From: Streptomyces sp. 2131.1
GTDB lineage: Bacteria; Actinomycetota; Actinomycetes; Streptomycetales; Streptomycetaceae
Assembly (NCBI RefSeq): GCF_900105515.1
Contig: NZ_FNSY01000001.1
Location: forward strand, 4,390,001-4,454,000
Length of the DNA: 64,000 nucleotides
Direction of reading: 5' to 3'
Positions 34,701-42,010 of the stretch are shown here, in pieces; the stretch's first letter is position 1, and the number at the start of each line of letters is the position of its first letter. Below the pieces are notes generated by a model. The model was not told the origin of the DNA. It made no database searches and worked only from the letters and a program-made list of their open reading frames with translations. A program made the translations under genes and the position numbers.

Positions 34701-35281
34701 CCAAGGTCGCCGCGGCGGTACGAGAGAGGCTCGGCATCCCGGCCGGCAAGCGCGTCGTCCTCTACGCCCCGACGTGGCGCGAGGACCAGCGTCTGGGCGG
34801 CGGGCGCTACTCGCTGGGCCTCCAGCTCGACCTGGCCGCCGCCGAACGCGAACTGGGCGACGGCACCGTGCTCCTGGTACGCCGTCACTACATGGTCACC
34901 GACCGGCTCCCGGACAGCGGCACCGGCTTCGTCCGCGACGTCTCGCGCTACCCGGACGTCGGCGAACTCATGCTCATCAGCGATGCCCTGGTCACCGACT
35001 ACTCGTCGCTGATGTTCGACTTCGCCCAGACCGGGCGCCCCATGCTCTTCCACACCTACGACCTGGAGCACTACCGCGACACGCTGCGCGGGTTCAGCTT
35101 CGACTTCGAGTCGCGGGCGCCCGGGCCCCTGATCCCGGAGTCCGACGACTTGATCGCGGCGCTGCGCGACCCGGAGCGCGCCATCGCCGGACATGCCGAG
35201 GCGTACGAGCGGTTCCGGCACGACTTCTGCGACCTCGACGACGGCCGGGCCGCCGCCCGCGTGGTCGACCGCATGCTGTAG
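31748..35281 (+). CDS. Bifunctional GT2 glycosyltransferase / CDP-glycerol glycerophosphotransferase
   Basis: Protein of 1,177 aa. The N-terminal GT-A domain (about 5-230) has SVVVPVYN, VDDGSTDGS and the metal-binding DSDD at 95-98. A central beta-rich region of unknown function (about 370-780) follows. The C-terminal Glyphos_transf domain (about 800-1170) has TWHGTPLKRIG near 911, YAPTWRED and TDYSSLMFDFA near 1083. Such fusions build wall-teichoic-acid-like polymers, joining sugar transfer with poly(glycerol-phosphate) or similar alditol-phosphate extension at the inner membrane face. The TagGH-like exporter nearby is the likely outlet. GTG 31748 or ATG 31757 are possible starts; neither has a good ribosome site. 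Confidence 0.9.
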   Translation: MLNMPPRLSVVVPVYNVEDFLTECLKSLAEQTLTDLQVVMVDDGSTDGSAALAAGFAAGDDRFELVRQENGGLGHARNTGVRNCDPGSRYLAFCDSDDVIPPNAYELLVESLEETGSDLASGNVLRLRAGGKLVQSPMFRKPMATTRKRTHVSRDPDLLGDRIACNKVFRRSFWDEHGFAFPVGALYEDIPVVLPAHFLAGSVDVVKDPVYYWRDRPGSITTSRAVVRGVHDRVAHVRGVSEFLAEKRTAADKNHYEAHALANDLWYFMEVLPDGDQEYRDAFLTYANGFLDQVDPAVLDGLPLRLRVMWYLVREHRMDELLALLLQDKREPGAFEVSGVRRRRARYPVLTRPVPAPVLRVADRDLPLAARLRDAEWRDGRLFLKGYAYVRNLPVTSGAGEFRVGWLRAGRRNVVPLRLRRVDEPEATARSRQSLHDYHRSGFETSVDASRLRIRADGGPKQLTWKFELGVARSGLLRRAFPSVREASVAPPVHRPDGDHRIVPAFDGDKLVLHAERVDARFETHGPGEEPGTVKISGVVRARLVKGEPTLRLTHVATRATYEVPATVGTGAGAGWSRFTAELPLAAIEETRPTGEEPPKTVAYSVHLVGKGLKASLDAPGAVDPGRYPLADGTDGARRELALVAGTRGNLVISDRPVQPAVERAGWTDDGRLVLEGTFPEDPEHPVELVAQNSGHREEQLFPVEFTGPVYARRFRAELRPDAVEGPGGAVPLGEGNWYFFLRDRGAADESGDRALRVPASAFHTLPATRELTGRDYTLERRFGDQLLVVSGPVLTAAERGPRAKRLLSERYAAQRSAPLRAAALYSTFDGRQYSDSPRAVHEELVRRGTEVEHLWVVRDQQAVIPEGATAVEHGSAAWYEALARSRYIVTNTQLPEWFARREDQTVVQTWHGTPLKRIGLELAGTAQANAAYIATLAERARQWSFLVSPNTYSTPVLRRSFGFEGEVLECGYPRNDLFHAPDRAKVAAAVRERLGIPAGKRVVLYAPTWREDQRLGGGRYSLGLQLDLAAAERELGDGTVLLVRRHYMVTDRLPDSGTGFVRDVSRYPDVGELMLISDALVTDYSSLMFDFAQTGRPMLFHTYDLEHYRDTLRGFSFDFESRAPGPLIPESDDLIAALRDPERAIAGHAEAYERFRHDFCDLDDGRAAARVVDRML

Positions 35282-35416
35282 CCCGACTGCGGGGGAACCG
35301 TTCCGTGCCCGGCCGGTGTCCGCACCGGCCGGGCATCGGCGTTTCACGGGCGGTGCACGGCCCAGGGTTTACGCCACGGTGACGATTCGCTGCGTCGCAT
35401 AGCGTCGCCGCCTTGC

Positions 35417-35422
35417 TACGTT
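35417..35422 (+). promoter_or_regulatory. Candidate -10 element for the GT87-like gene
   Basis: TACGTT is followed by 8 nt (CTGTTTTC) and the ATG at 35431. No Shine-Dalgarno exists in that stretch, which suggests a leaderless transcript. A clear -35 is missing. Confidence 0.35.
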
Positions 35423-35430
35423 CTGTTTTC

Positions 35431-36672
35431 ATGGGTATCCGAATGTGGGGCGAAACGGACGTATGGCGGGCCAGGGCCGCCGTGCTCGTCGCGGCGACCG
35501 CAGGCCTGGTCACTCGTATGATCATCGCGGCCAACTCGCCCGGCCCCGCCGACGTACGCATCTTCGCGGGGTTCGCCAAGGCCATCACCGGGTACGGCCC
35601 GGTCCGCATCTACGCGCACCCGCTTCCCGGTCTGCCCGTCTACAACCACCCCCCGCTGGCCGGGTGGATGCTGCTGGGCCTCGACCGCCTCACCGGCCTC
35701 GGCTTCTCCTTCGCCACGCTGATCCGCTTCCCCGCGTCTGCCGCCGACTTCGCCTGCGCGCTCCTCGTGTTCGAGATCGTCCGCCGCCGCGCCACCCTGC
35801 GCACGGCGGTGCTCTGCGGCATCGGCGTCGCGGCCAGCCCGGTGCTCGTCGCCACCTCCGGCTACCACGGCAACACCGACGCCGTCGCCGTCGCGTTCGC
35901 CCTGGCCGCCGCCCATCTCCTGGCCGACCGCAGGGCGCCGCTCGCGGCCGGTGTGGCCGCGGCGCTGTCCATCAGCGTCAAGTTCATCCCGGTCGTGGTG
36001 ATCCCGGCCCTGTTCGTGGCCGCGCTGCGCGGCGGGCGGCCGGTCCTGGTCCGGTTCGCCGCCGGCTTCGCGGGCGTCACCGCGCTCGTGTGGGGGCCGG
36101 CCCTGCTGACCGTGCCGCTGGACCTCACGCACAACGTCCTGGAGTACGCGGGCGGCAGCTACCGGCTGTGGGGGCTGGTGCGGTTCGCCGACGTCCTCGG
36201 CCTGCCCGAGCCGGTCATCGCCTTCATGCAGGGCGGCGGCCACTTCCTCTTCGTCCTGGCCTGCGTGGCGGCCGGGGCCCGGCTCGCCTGGCTGCGGCCC
36301 GCCCAGGCCCCCGGGATCGTCGCCGCCACGCTGGGGCTGCTGCTGCTCCTGTCCACCGCGTCCGGACTCCAGTACCTGACCTGGGCGGCCGCCGGGATGT
36401 TCGTCCTCGGGCCGGTCGAGGGGATCGCGTACAGCCTGGTCGTCGGCCTGGTCGCCGTGCTCGGCTACAGCGGCCGCTCCGCCGTGCGCTGGAGCGAGCC
36501 CGTGCTGTACCTGGGCGCGGCCGGCTGGTTCGTCCTGGCGGCCGGCCTGTTCACCGGCGTACGCCGCCTCCTCGCCACGCCCCCGGACGCGCCCCCGCCC
36601 GCCCTTCCCGCCGAGCGGGCGCCCCTCTCAGCACCCCGTACGGAACACCGCTCCTGCTCGTCCGTCGACTGA
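35431..36672 (+). CDS. GT87/DUF2029-like polyprenyl-phosphate-dependent glycosyltransferase
   Basis: Integral membrane protein of about 413 aa with about ten hydrophobic segments. An early extracytoplasmic loop contains ADVRIFAGFAKA and LPVYNHPPLAGW. The acidic residue before F and the YNHPPL motif resemble GT-C enzymes such as mycobacterial GT87 mannosyltransferases, which use polyprenyl-phosphate sugars outside the membrane. Acceptor and sugar are unknown. The C-terminal ~35 residues are Pro/Ala-rich and cytoplasmic. It is followed by a GT2-methyltransferase and a flippase-like protein that could make and deliver its donor. Confidence 0.75.
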   Translation: MGIRMWGETDVWRARAAVLVAATAGLVTRMIIAANSPGPADVRIFAGFAKAITGYGPVRIYAHPLPGLPVYNHPPLAGWMLLGLDRLTGLGFSFATLIRFPASAADFACALLVFEIVRRRATLRTAVLCGIGVAASPVLVATSGYHGNTDAVAVAFALAAAHLLADRRAPLAAGVAAALSISVKFIPVVVIPALFVAALRGGRPVLVRFAAGFAGVTALVWGPALLTVPLDLTHNVLEYAGGSYRLWGLVRFADVLGLPEPVIAFMQGGGHFLFVLACVAAGARLAWLRPAQAPGIVAATLGLLLLLSTASGLQYLTWAAAGMFVLGPVEGIAYSLVVGLVAVLGYSGRSAVRWSEPVLYLGAAGWFVLAAGLFTGVRRLLATPPDAPPPALPAERAPLSAPRTEHRSCSSVD

Positions 36673-36730
36673 CCCCGACCCCCGTCCCCGACCCCGGCAC
36701 CGCACCCCGAGCGCAACTGGAGAACTCCCC

Positions 36731-38245
36731 GTGAAGGAAAGCCCGAGCCCCAGGATCGGCATCCTGGTGGTCGCGTACAACGCGGAGACAACGCTGGAGA
36801 AGACCCTCGACCGGATCCCGGAGGACTTCCGGTCGCGGATCGACGAGATCCTCATCCTCGACGACGCGAGTCACGACGCCACCTTCACGGCGGGCTGCCG
36901 CTGGTCGCAGGCCGAGGGCATGCCGCGCACCGTGGTGATGCGGCACACCAAGAACCTCGGCTACGGCGGCAACCAGAAGGCCGGTTACGCGCTCGCCGCC
37001 GAGCACGGGCTCGACATCATCGTGCTGCTGCACGGCGACGGGCAGTACGCCCCCGAGCTGCTCCCCGAGATGGTCGCGCCAATCGAACGCGGTGAGTGCG
37101 AAGCCGTGTTCGGGTCACGGATGATGACGTCCGGCAGCGCGCTCAAGGGCGGCATGCCGGTGTACAAGTGGCTCGGCAACCGCATCCTGACCCGGCTGGA
37201 GAACGGCCTGCTCGGCTCGGACCTCACCGAATTCCACTCCGGCTACCGCGCGTACAGCGTCGCCGCCCTCAAGCGGCTGCCGATCGACCGGAACACCGAC
37301 GCCTTCGACTTCGACACCCAGATCATCGTGCAGCTGCTGAACGCGGGCATGCGGATCAAGGAGATCCCCGTCCCCACGTACTACGGCGACGAGATCTGCT
37401 ACGTCAACGGCATGAAGTACGCCAAGGACGTGGTCAAGGACGTCCTCGAATACCGGCTGGCGGTCAAGGGGTTCGGGACCTGCCCCTGGATCCCCAAGCC
37501 CGTCGAGTACGCCTTCAAGGAGGGCGACGGCTCCTCGCACGCGGTCATCCTGGAGAAGATGCGCACGCTGCCGCCGGGCCGGGTCCTGGACCTCGGCTGT
37601 TCCGGCGGGCTGTTCGCCGAACGGCTGGAGGACCTGGGCCACGAGGTGACCGGCGTGGACTACGTCGAGGTGCCAGGCGTCCGCGAGAAGTGCAGCCACT
37701 TCCACCTCGCCAACTTGGAGGAGGGGCTGCCCGCCGAGGCCGGCACCGGCTTCGACTACGTGGTCGCCGGAGACGTCATCGAGCACCTCTCCCGCCCCGA
37801 ACGCATCCTCGCCGAGGCGGCCGGGGTGCTGCGGCCCGGGGGCCGGATGCTGCTCTCCGTCCCCAACTTCAGCCACTGGTACTCCCGGCTGCGGGTCGCC
37901 GTCGGCGCCTTCGGGTACGACCGCCGCGGCATCCTCGACGAGACGCATCTGCGCTTCTTCACCCGGGCCAGCCTGCGCCGCACCGTGCGCGCCGCCGGCT
38001 ACGACGTACTGGAACTCTCCTCCACCGGGGCGCCGTTCTGGTCGCTGCTCGGCAGGGGGCCGCTCTCCGCGGTCCTCGGCGGGGCGTCGAAACTGCTGAC
38101 CCGGGCCCGGCCGACGATGTTCGGCTATCAGCACGTCGCCCTGCTCACCCCGCACGCGGCCGAGACGATCATCGCTGGAGAGCACGTCGATGTACAGGAC
38201 ATCCTCAACCGACAGTACGTCCCCGCCGACCGGGTCGGTGTCTGA
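36731..38245 (+). CDS. GT2 glycosyltransferase fused to a SAM-dependent methyltransferase
   Basis: Protein of 504 aa. The N-terminal half (about 1-235) is a DPM1-like GT2 domain: ILVVAYNAETTLEKTL, LILDDASHD and the HGDGQYAPE that holds the DxD, followed by GSRMM and DFDTQII. This class makes polyprenyl-phosphate sugars. The C-terminal half (about 265-470) is a class I methyltransferase with RVLDLGCSGGLFAERL near 285, GVDYVE and VAGDVIEHL. The fusion could make and methylate a sugar or lipid. The GTG start has GGAGAA upstream. The end overlaps the flippase-like gene by 56 nt. Confidence 0.88.
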   Translation: MKESPSPRIGILVVAYNAETTLEKTLDRIPEDFRSRIDEILILDDASHDATFTAGCRWSQAEGMPRTVVMRHTKNLGYGGNQKAGYALAAEHGLDIIVLLHGDGQYAPELLPEMVAPIERGECEAVFGSRMMTSGSALKGGMPVYKWLGNRILTRLENGLLGSDLTEFHSGYRAYSVAALKRLPIDRNTDAFDFDTQIIVQLLNAGMRIKEIPVPTYYGDEICYVNGMKYAKDVVKDVLEYRLAVKGFGTCPWIPKPVEYAFKEGDGSSHAVILEKMRTLPPGRVLDLGCSGGLFAERLEDLGHEVTGVDYVEVPGVREKCSHFHLANLEEGLPAEAGTGFDYVVAGDVIEHLSRPERILAEAAGVLRPGGRMLLSVPNFSHWYSRLRVAVGAFGYDRRGILDETHLRFFTRASLRRTVRAAGYDVLELSSTGAPFWSLLGRGPLSAVLGGASKLLTRARPTMFGYQHVALLTPHAAETIIAGEHVDVQDILNRQYVPADRVGV

Positions 38246-38690
38246 GGCGCCCCGCCCCGGACCCGCGCCCGCCCGGGTGCCCGAGCCCCCCGCCCCCGCA
38301 GTCAGGAGCAAGGCCTTGACCCTCCCCAGTGTGCTGCTGCTCCTGTTCGCCGTGTTCTCGTCGGCGGGCGGCCAGATCATGCTCAAGCACGGGATGAAGG
38401 GCGCCGCGGCCGTCGCGGGCCGGGACGGCGGCTCCGTCGCGCTGCGCGCCGCGGGCAGCCCGTGGGTCGTGCTCGGGCTGCTGGTCTTCGCGGTCTCCGC
38501 GCTCGCCTGGATGACCACGCTGGCCAAGGTGCCGCTGTCCGTCGCGTACCCGTTCAACGCGCTCGGCTACCTGCTGATCGTGCTGGCCGGGGCGACCGTG
38601 CTGCACGAGCGGACCTCGCTGTGGACCTGGGGCGGCTCGCTGCTCGTGGTGATCGGCCTGATCACGGTGATGGCCGGCCAGCAGAGCTAG
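38190..38690 (+). CDS. Small EamA/EmrE-like membrane protein (possible ArnE/F-type flippase)
   Basis: Protein of 166 aa. A disordered Pro-rich N-terminus (~40 residues) is followed by four membrane segments. Conserved features of the small DMT transporters are present: GGQIMLKHGM in the first helix and KVPLSVAYPFNALGYLLIVL in the third. Related ArnE/ArnF proteins flip polyprenyl-phosphate-bound sugars. Position after a polyprenyl-phosphate-sugar synthase-like gene supports that role, but drug efflux cannot be excluded. ATG 38190 has a GGAGA site; GTG 38238 is an alternative without one. Confidence 0.75.
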   Translation: MYRTSSTDSTSPPTGSVSEAPRPGPAPARVPEPPAPAVRSKALTLPSVLLLLFAVFSSAGGQIMLKHGMKGAAAVAGRDGGSVALRAAGSPWVVLGLLVFAVSALAWMTTLAKVPLSVAYPFNALGYLLIVLAGATVLHERTSLWTWGGSLLVVIGLITVMAGQQS

Positions 38691-38700
38691 GAGCGCCGAG

Positions 38701-38746
38701 CCGAGGGGCCCCGCGCCGGAACGTTTTCCGGCGCGGGGCCCCTCGG
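38701..38746. terminator. Bidirectional terminator, perfect 21-bp stem
   Basis: The 21 bases at 38701-38721 (starting CCGAGGGGCCCC) pair perfectly with 38726-38746, with a 4-nt CGTT loop. It sits between the convergent flippase-like gene (stop 38690) and glycerophosphotransferase gene (stop 38754), so it can serve both. Confidence 0.92.
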
Positions 38747-38753
38747 CGTCCCC

Positions 38754-40910
38754 CTAGGACTCCTCGCCCAGCAGGACCCGGCGCACCACGCGCTCGGAGG
38801 CGCGGCCGTCGTCGTACGGGCAGAACCGCTCCTTGAACGCCTTCAGCAGCGCCTCGTTCTCCGGGCTGTTCCAGCCGCCTCCGGTGAAGATCTCCGCCAG
38901 CTCGTCCGTGTCCATGGCCACGGCGCCCGGCGTCTCGCCCGGCTGCCCGGACAGCAGGTCGAAGACGACACCGCGGACCGTGCGGTACGTGTCCCAGTCC
39001 GGGGCCAGGATGACGATCGGGCGGTTCAGGTGGGCGTAGTCGAACATCACCGAGGAGTAGTCGGTGACCAGCGCGTCCGCCGCCAGGCACAGGTCCTCGA
39101 CGCGCGGGTGCGCGGAGACGTCGATGACCGACGCGTTCTCCGGCTCCCCCGACCCTTCGTAGAAGTAGTGGGCGCGCATGAGGACCACGGTGTCCGGGCC
39201 GACGGCGGCGCAGAACCGGTCCAGGTCCAGGCGGTTGGTGAACCCGGCCTCGTAGTCGCGGTGCGTCGGCGCGTAGAGCACTGCGCGCTGACCGGGGCGG
39301 ATGCCCAGGTCCTCGCGGATTTTCGCGATCTGCTCCGCGGTCGCCGTGGCGAAGACGTCGTTGCGCGGGTAGCCCGTCTCCAGCGGGCGTGCCGTGCCCG
39401 GGTAGGCGCGGGACCACACCTCCGTGGAATGCGGGTTGGCGGAGACGCTCCAGTCCCAGCGGTCCACGCGCTTGAGGAGCTTGTCGAAGTTGAGCCCCTG
39501 GGCGGCGGCCGGGTAGTTCTGCTGGTCCATGCCCATGATCTTCAGCGGGGTGCCGTGGTGGGTCATGACATGGATCTGGCCGGGGCGCTTGACCAGGTGG
39601 TCCGGGAAGTTGACGTTGTTGAAGAAGTACGTGGCACGCGCCAGCACCGACCAGTAGCGGCGTGTCCCGGGCACCACGTAGTCGATGCCCTCGGGCACCG
39701 AGTCCACGTGGTTCTTCGACACCACCCAGACCCCGCGGATGTGCGGTGCCAGCTCCTCGGCCTTGCGGTAGATCGCCTCCGGGTTGCAGCTCACACCGCG
39801 GTTCCAGTACGCGGCGTACACGGCCAGCCCGGGGTCGAGGGGGAGCTTGCGCTGCGCCGCGTAGTACCGCTTGGTGAACTGCTTCTTCGCCTTCGCCCGG
39901 GCCGTGGCCGGTGCGGAGCGCAGGGTGCGGCGGGTGGCGAGCGCGGTGTCGAGGGCGCCGAGCGCGGTGTACTTGCCGCCGCCGATCAGCTGCGGGCGCA
40001 GGCCCTTGGCGCCGCCGGGGAACCTGAAGCCCGCCGGGCGGTGCGCGTCGTGGAAAGCGGCGACCGCGCTCACGTACTGCCTGCGGCGCCCGGTCACCGT
40101 CGGGTAGGCGGACAGCAGCTCCTGGACGGCCCGGTCGAAGAGGAGGCCGCGCACGTCCTTCAGGGCGGGGCGCGCCTCGACGAAGGTCATCAGGGTGTCG
40201 TACGCCCCGACCAGCTCCAGCGGCGTCGAGCCGCCCGAGGGCTCGCCGTCGTCCACCAGGCCGGGCAGGTAGCGCTGCTGGCGGTGCTCCACGCAGGCGG
40301 TGTCCAGTGTGGCCACGGAGGCCGCGACGGCGACGGTCGCCAGCGCGTACATCCGCTCGCCGTGCGGGCCGGGGCCGAAGCTCACGTTCTCGCGCTCCAG
40401 GACCGCGCGGCGCACGGCGCGGTTCCAGGAGACCGGGGCGATGTCCAGGAGGTCGGGGCGCTCCGCGAGGGTGAGCGGGCCGGCGGGCAGGGAGGCCAGC
40501 TTCTCCAGCGAGCGCGTCGACCGGGTCCTGCCGCGGAAGGGCCGCTTGCGGTGGCCGAACAGCAGCACGTCCGGGTCGCCGGTGGACTCCAGCCGGTCCG
40601 CGACGGCCTGGAGCGCGCCGGGCAGATGGATGTAGTAGCCCTCCAGGAACAGGACGTAGTCACCGGACGCCTTCTCGATCCCGGCGTTGCGGCGGCCGTG
40701 CGCGCCGGCGCCCGGGCCCAGGTGCACGGCCCGGACGCGGCTGTCGCGCGCGGCGAACTCGTCCAGTATCAGGCCCGAGCCGTCCGGCGCGTGGTCGTCG
40801 ACCCCGATGACCTCGACGTCCGTGAACGACTGGGAGAGCACCGACTCCAGGCACTCGCGCAGGCTGCCTCGAGCGCGGCGGACGGGGATGATGACACTCA
40901 GCCGGGGCAT
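38754..40910 (-). CDS. GT2-like / CDP-glycerol glycerophosphotransferase fusion with altered GT2 site
   Basis: Protein of 718 aa. The C-terminal Glyphos_transf domain (about 370-710) is complete: VMTHHGTPLKIMGMD, LYAPTHRDYE and TDYSSVMFDYAHL. The N-terminal domain starts like GT2 (LSVIIPVRRARG, GVDDHAPDGS), but the position of the DxD metal motif reads FLEGYY (residues about 88-93), so its sugar transfer activity may be lost. It probably polymerises alditol-phosphate units of a teichoic-acid-like polymer together with the 1,177-aa homologue. The ATG at 40910 has an AAAGAG site. Confidence 0.88.
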   Translation of the reverse strand: MPRLSVIIPVRRARGSLRECLESVLSQSFTDVEVIGVDDHAPDGSGLILDEFAARDSRVRAVHLGPGAGAHGRRNAGIEKASGDYVLFLEGYYIHLPGALQAVADRLESTGDPDVLLFGHRKRPFRGRTRSTRSLEKLASLPAGPLTLAERPDLLDIAPVSWNRAVRRAVLERENVSFGPGPHGERMYALATVAVAASVATLDTACVEHRQQRYLPGLVDDGEPSGGSTPLELVGAYDTLMTFVEARPALKDVRGLLFDRAVQELLSAYPTVTGRRRQYVSAVAAFHDAHRPAGFRFPGGAKGLRPQLIGGGKYTALGALDTALATRRTLRSAPATARAKAKKQFTKRYYAAQRKLPLDPGLAVYAAYWNRGVSCNPEAIYRKAEELAPHIRGVWVVSKNHVDSVPEGIDYVVPGTRRYWSVLARATYFFNNVNFPDHLVKRPGQIHVMTHHGTPLKIMGMDQQNYPAAAQGLNFDKLLKRVDRWDWSVSANPHSTEVWSRAYPGTARPLETGYPRNDVFATATAEQIAKIREDLGIRPGQRAVLYAPTHRDYEAGFTNRLDLDRFCAAVGPDTVVLMRAHYFYEGSGEPENASVIDVSAHPRVEDLCLAADALVTDYSSVMFDYAHLNRPIVILAPDWDTYRTVRGVVFDLLSGQPGETPGAVAMDTDELAEIFTGGGWNSPENEALLKAFKERFCPYDDGRASERVVRRVLLGEES

Positions 40911-41043
40911 ACGGACTCTTTCTCGGACTGTGCGTACGGGGATGGACACCCAGCGTACTGGGGGCCGGGCACAGGGCGAGGCAAGGCGCGGGACAGGCGT
41001 ACGAGGGTCGAAGGGGCGAGCGTCTGCGATGCGGTGAACCGGG

Positions 41044-41063
41044 GCCCCGCACGCGTGCGGGGC
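41044..41063 (-). terminator. Terminator of the sugar ABC operon
   Basis: GCCCCGCACGCGTGCGGGGC is a perfect 20-bp palindrome (8-bp stem, CGCG loop), 45 bp beyond the stop of the last ABC gene in the leftward direction. It isolates the operon from the next leftward gene. Confidence 0.7.
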
Positions 41064-41107
41064 GCCCCCGCCCGTAGGCCGGAACGCCCCGCACCGCTAC
41101 GCGGCCG

Positions 41108-42010
41108 CTACTTGACGGCCCCCGCCATCACGCCGGAGACGAACTGGCGCTGGAAGGCGAAGAACACCGCGAGCGGAATGACCATCGAGACGAAGGCGCC
41201 GGGCGCCAGCACGTCGATGTTGTTGCCGAACTGGCGTACCTGCTGCTGGAGCGCCACCGTGATCGGCGGCGAACCGGAGTCCGCGAAGATCAGCGCGACC
41301 AGCATGTCGTTCCAGACCCAGAGGAACTGGAAGATCCCCAGCGAGGCGATCGCCGGGCCGCCCAGCGGCATCACGACCCGGGTGAAGAGACGGATCTCGC
41401 CCGCCCCGTCCAGCCGCGCCGCCTCCAGGAGTTCCCGGGGGATCTCCGCGAAGAAGTTCCGCAGCAGGAAGATCGCGAAGGGCAGCCCGAACGCCGTGTG
41501 GAACAGGATCACCCCGAGCGTCGTCTCGAAGATCCCGATCTCGCCGAACAGCTTCGACACGGGGATCAGCGCTACCTGCACCGGGACCACCAGCAGCCCC
41601 ACGACCAGCAGGAACCACCAGTCGCGGCCGGGGAAGTCCATCCAGGCGAACGCGTATCCCGCCAGCGAGCCGATCACCACGACCAGGACCGTGGACGGCA
41701 CGGTGATCATCACCGTGCTGAACAGCGAGTCGGTGATCGTGGAATTGTCCAGCAGCCGCGAGTAGTTGTCGAAGGTCAGCTCGGAGGGCGCGGTGAAGAC
41801 CTTCCACCAGCCCGTCGCCGCGATCCGGTCCGGGCTGCGCAGCGAGGACAGCAGCAGCCCGATGGTCGGCATCAGCCAGAACAGGCCGACCAGGACCAGG
41901 GCGACCCGCATCACGCCGCCGCCGGCCCGTGCCGCGATCCGAGCGCCCAGCGACCGCCGGGGCTTCACCGCGCCGGCGTCCGAGGCGGTGGTGGCCGAGG
42001 GCGTCGTCAT
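41108..42010 (-). CDS. Carbohydrate ABC transporter permease (MalG type)
   Basis: Protein of 300 aa with six membrane segments in the MalG pattern. The cytoplasmic EAA loop that contacts the ATPase reads EIPRELLEAARLDGAGEIRLF. It is the second channel subunit of a sugar importer. The ATG at 42010 overlaps the TGA of the first permease (ATGA) and has a strong GGAAGGAGGGG ribosome site inside that gene. No ATPase gene follows. In Streptomyces many sugar importers share the MsiK ATPase encoded elsewhere, and that is likely here. Confidence 0.93.
   Translation of the reverse strand: MTTPSATTASDAGAVKPRRSLGARIAARAGGGVMRVALVLVGLFWLMPTIGLLLSSLRSPDRIAATGWWKVFTAPSELTFDNYSRLLDNSTITDSLFSTVMITVPSTVLVVVIGSLAGYAFAWMDFPGRDWWFLLVVGLLVVPVQVALIPVSKLFGEIGIFETTLGVILFHTAFGLPFAIFLLRNFFAEIPRELLEAARLDGAGEIRLFTRVVMPLGGPAIASLGIFQFLWVWNDMLVALIFADSGSPPITVALQQQVRQFGNNIDVLAPGAFVSMVIPLAVFFAFQRQFVSGVMAGAVK

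Noticed and set aside
31571..35347. A 1,258-codon antisense frame over the large GT2/glycerophosphotransferase gene
   Set aside because: Shadow frame. The sense protein has clear GT2 and Glyphos_transf motifs.
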